From Cupriavidus sp. IDO (GTDB lineage Bacteria > Pseudomonadota > Gammaproteobacteria > Burkholderiales > Burkholderiaceae): a stretch of DNA of 52,685 nucleotides. Positions 51,584 to 52,685 of the stretch are shown here, piece by piece. Below the pieces are notes generated by a model. It was not told the origin of the DNA. It saw nothing but the letters and a program-made list of their open reading frames with translations, and ran no database searches. The position numbers and the translations under genes were made by a program. The stretch covers positions 1 through 52,685 of the forward strand of contig NZ_JWMA01000025.1 of NCBI RefSeq assembly GCF_000812465.1. Reading direction: 5' to 3'. The stretch's first letter is position 1; each line of letters starts with the position of its first letter.

Positions 51584-52685
51584 ATGCACAAAACCAAATC
51601 CGACGCCCCCGTTTTGCTCCGGCTGTGCAGCTGGCTGCTGCTGGCCTTCCTGCTGGTCCAGCCTGCGCTGGCCGCGGCGGCCAATCCACTGGCCGCCGCG
51701 GTGCAGCATGCCGAAGCCAGGCCGCCAGCGGCGAGCGAGCCCCTGGCTCAGTCACTCGACCAGGTCATCGGGACCCTGCAGAACGACACGCAGCGCAAAG
51801 CGCTGGTCGACCAGTTGCAGGTGCTGCGCCGCGGGCTGGACGCATCGGCCGCGGCGCCCGCCGCACCGGCATCCGCGCCCGGCCTGATCGGCGCCGTCGC
51901 GCAGGCGCTCGACGAGGTGGATACCCACCTGCGCAAGGACCACGGCCCCTGGCACTACTGGCGCTGGCGCACGCAGTTCGCCGCCGAGGAATGGCGCGCC
52001 GGGGTGACCATGAACGGCACGCGCGCTGCACTGGTTTCGCTGCGCGAGTTCGCTACCGTGATCGTGGGCTGGGCGCTGTGCGGATGGGTCTTGTGGGAGA
52101 TCGGACACCGCATCCGCCTGCGTCACATGACTCAGCCACAGCGCAGCCTGCCGGAGCTGCCTTCCTGGATCGACGTCGGTATCTATATGCTGCGGCGGAT
52201 CGTGCCGTGGATCGTGGCATTCGGGCTGACGATACTGCTGGCCTACCGAGCCTTCTCCCAGTCTCCGGCCAGCGTTGCCGGGGTACTGGTGGCCTATGCT
52301 ATCGTGGCCGGCGCCCTCGCATCGGCGGTCAGCCAGGTCATCTTTGCGCTGTTCCGGTCGGCCCATCGCAGCCTTGCGGTGCGCCAGCTGCTGACGCATT
52401 CGCGCATGCTGCTGTTCTGCACCGGCGCACTGGCCGCGCTGGGCAACAGTGCCACCGACAGCCGCGTGATTGCCGTGCTCGGCACCAACCTGTGCGCCCT
52501 GGTCTCGACCATTGCCAATATCGGCGCGGCACTGCTGATCGGCGTGTTCGCGCTGCGCTTTCGCCGGCAGATCGGGCAACTGATCAGCCAGCGGCCGCTG
52601 GAATTCCGGCAAACCCACCCCGCCATGACCGATCTGCTGCGCCTGGCCGGACAGTCCTGGCACCTGCCTGTGCTGGCGGTGGTGG
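51584..52685 (+). CDS. mechanosensitive channel-like protein, N-terminal part (cut by window end)
   Basis: The frame starts at ATG 51584 and stays open through the window end (at least 367 codons). It has a signal peptide (LLRLCSWLLLAFLLVQPALA). A periplasmic helical region of about 110 residues with LAQSLDQVIGTLQND follows, then several transmembrane segments (VIVGWALCGWVLWEI, YMLRRIVPWIVAFGL, VAGVLVAYAIVAGALASAV, ATDSRVIAVLGTNLCAL). This order is that of the large MscS-type channels such as YbiO or YnaI with periplasmic extension. The MscS pore helix and beta domain would lie beyond the window. It is not linked in function to the neighbours. Confidence 0.75.
   Translation, partial: MHKTKSDAPVLLRLCSWLLLAFLLVQPALAAAANPLAAAVQHAEARPPAASEPLAQSLDQVIGTLQNDTQRKALVDQLQVLRRGLDASAAAPAAPASAPGLIGAVAQALDEVDTHLRKDHGPWHYWRWRTQFAAEEWRAGVTMNGTRAALVSLREFATVIVGWALCGWVLWEIGHRIRLRHMTQPQRSLPELPSWIDVGIYMLRRIVPWIVAFGLTILLAYRAFSQSPASVAGVLVAYAIVAGALASAVSQVIFALFRSAHRSLAVRQLLTHSRMLLFCTGALAALGNSATDSRVIAVLGTNLCALVSTIANIGAALLIGVFALRFRRQIGQLISQRPLEFRQTHPAMTDLLRLAGQSWHLPVLAVV

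Overview
The window is high-GC DNA with dense, mostly co-directional operons, four orphan Bug/TctC-type solute-binding proteins, many acyl-CoA and aromatic-catabolism enzymes, a Gram-negative trimeric porin and LysR/TetR/IclR/MarR/LuxR-type regulators. This pattern fits a betaproteobacterium of the Burkholderiaceae, most likely Cupriavidus or a close relative. The genus is inferred from gene content; no rRNA body lies in the window. The left edge holds the reversed leader and promoter of an rRNA operon whose 16S gene would lie beyond coordinate 1.

Layout. (1) 1-7.9 kb: rRNA leader and promoter (minus), a DnaQ-exonuclease/GIY-YIG fusion, a small lipoprotein, a GST/flavin-split-barrel pair with a divergent LysR gene, a VIT-type membrane protein, a TetR regulator and a histidine phosphatase-like protein. 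(2) 8.0-19.8 kb: acyl-CoA cluster with thiolase, hotdog thioesterase, nitronate monooxygenase-like enzyme, enoyl-CoA hydratase, nitroreductase, a large MalT-like LuxR regulator, an acyl-CoA ligase and two acyl-CoA dehydrogenase subunits. (3) 20.0-28.3 kb: Bug protein, IclR regulator, then a molybdenum-hydroxylase operon (CoxG-, CoxS-, CoxM- and CoxL-like, plus a Bug gene), with a divergent MarR gene. (4) 28.4-32.5 kb: LysR gene divergent from a TauD-like dioxygenase, an isocitrate lyase/PEP mutase-type lyase and a Bug protein. (5) 32.5-44.7 kb: a 12-gene minus-strand operon with a small conserved protein, Rieske oxygenase, SDR, cupin, second IclR regulator, atypical SDR, ThDP enzyme, aspartate dehydrogenase, aldehyde dehydrogenase, extradiol-type dioxygenase, Rieske reductase and MFS transporter. 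(6) 45-48.7 kb: alpha/beta hydrolase, porin and Bug protein. (7) 48.8-52.7 kb: acyl-CoA ligase and SDR, then the start of a mechanosensitive-channel-like gene cut by the window end.

Two candidate regulons, read directly from intergenic DNA, tie these blocks together. The palindrome TCGTCG-N4-CGACGA occurs four times, each in front of acyl-CoA genes (9326, 10915, 17181, 51417). The genes behind these sites add up to a full beta-oxidation set: ligase, dehydrogenase, hydratase, SDR-type 3-hydroxyacyl-CoA dehydrogenase and thiolase. Separately, a 35-bp bipartite operator (a 16-mer GTT-N7-TGAAAC, 4 bp, then a 15-mer starting GTT) sits before the Mo-hydroxylase operon (27579), the Rieske operon (44793) and the alpha/beta hydrolase (45845), with a half-degenerate copy before the porin (46212). 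The two IclR paralogues have identical recognition-helix regions and are the obvious candidate regulators. Together these suggest one uptake-plus-degradation system for an unidentified (hetero)aromatic compound: porin and Bug proteins for capture, Mo-hydroxylase and Rieske oxygenase for ring hydroxylation, extradiol dioxygenase and hydrolase for ring opening, and ThDP/ALDH/AspDH enzymes for lower steps. The substrate cannot be read from the sequence.
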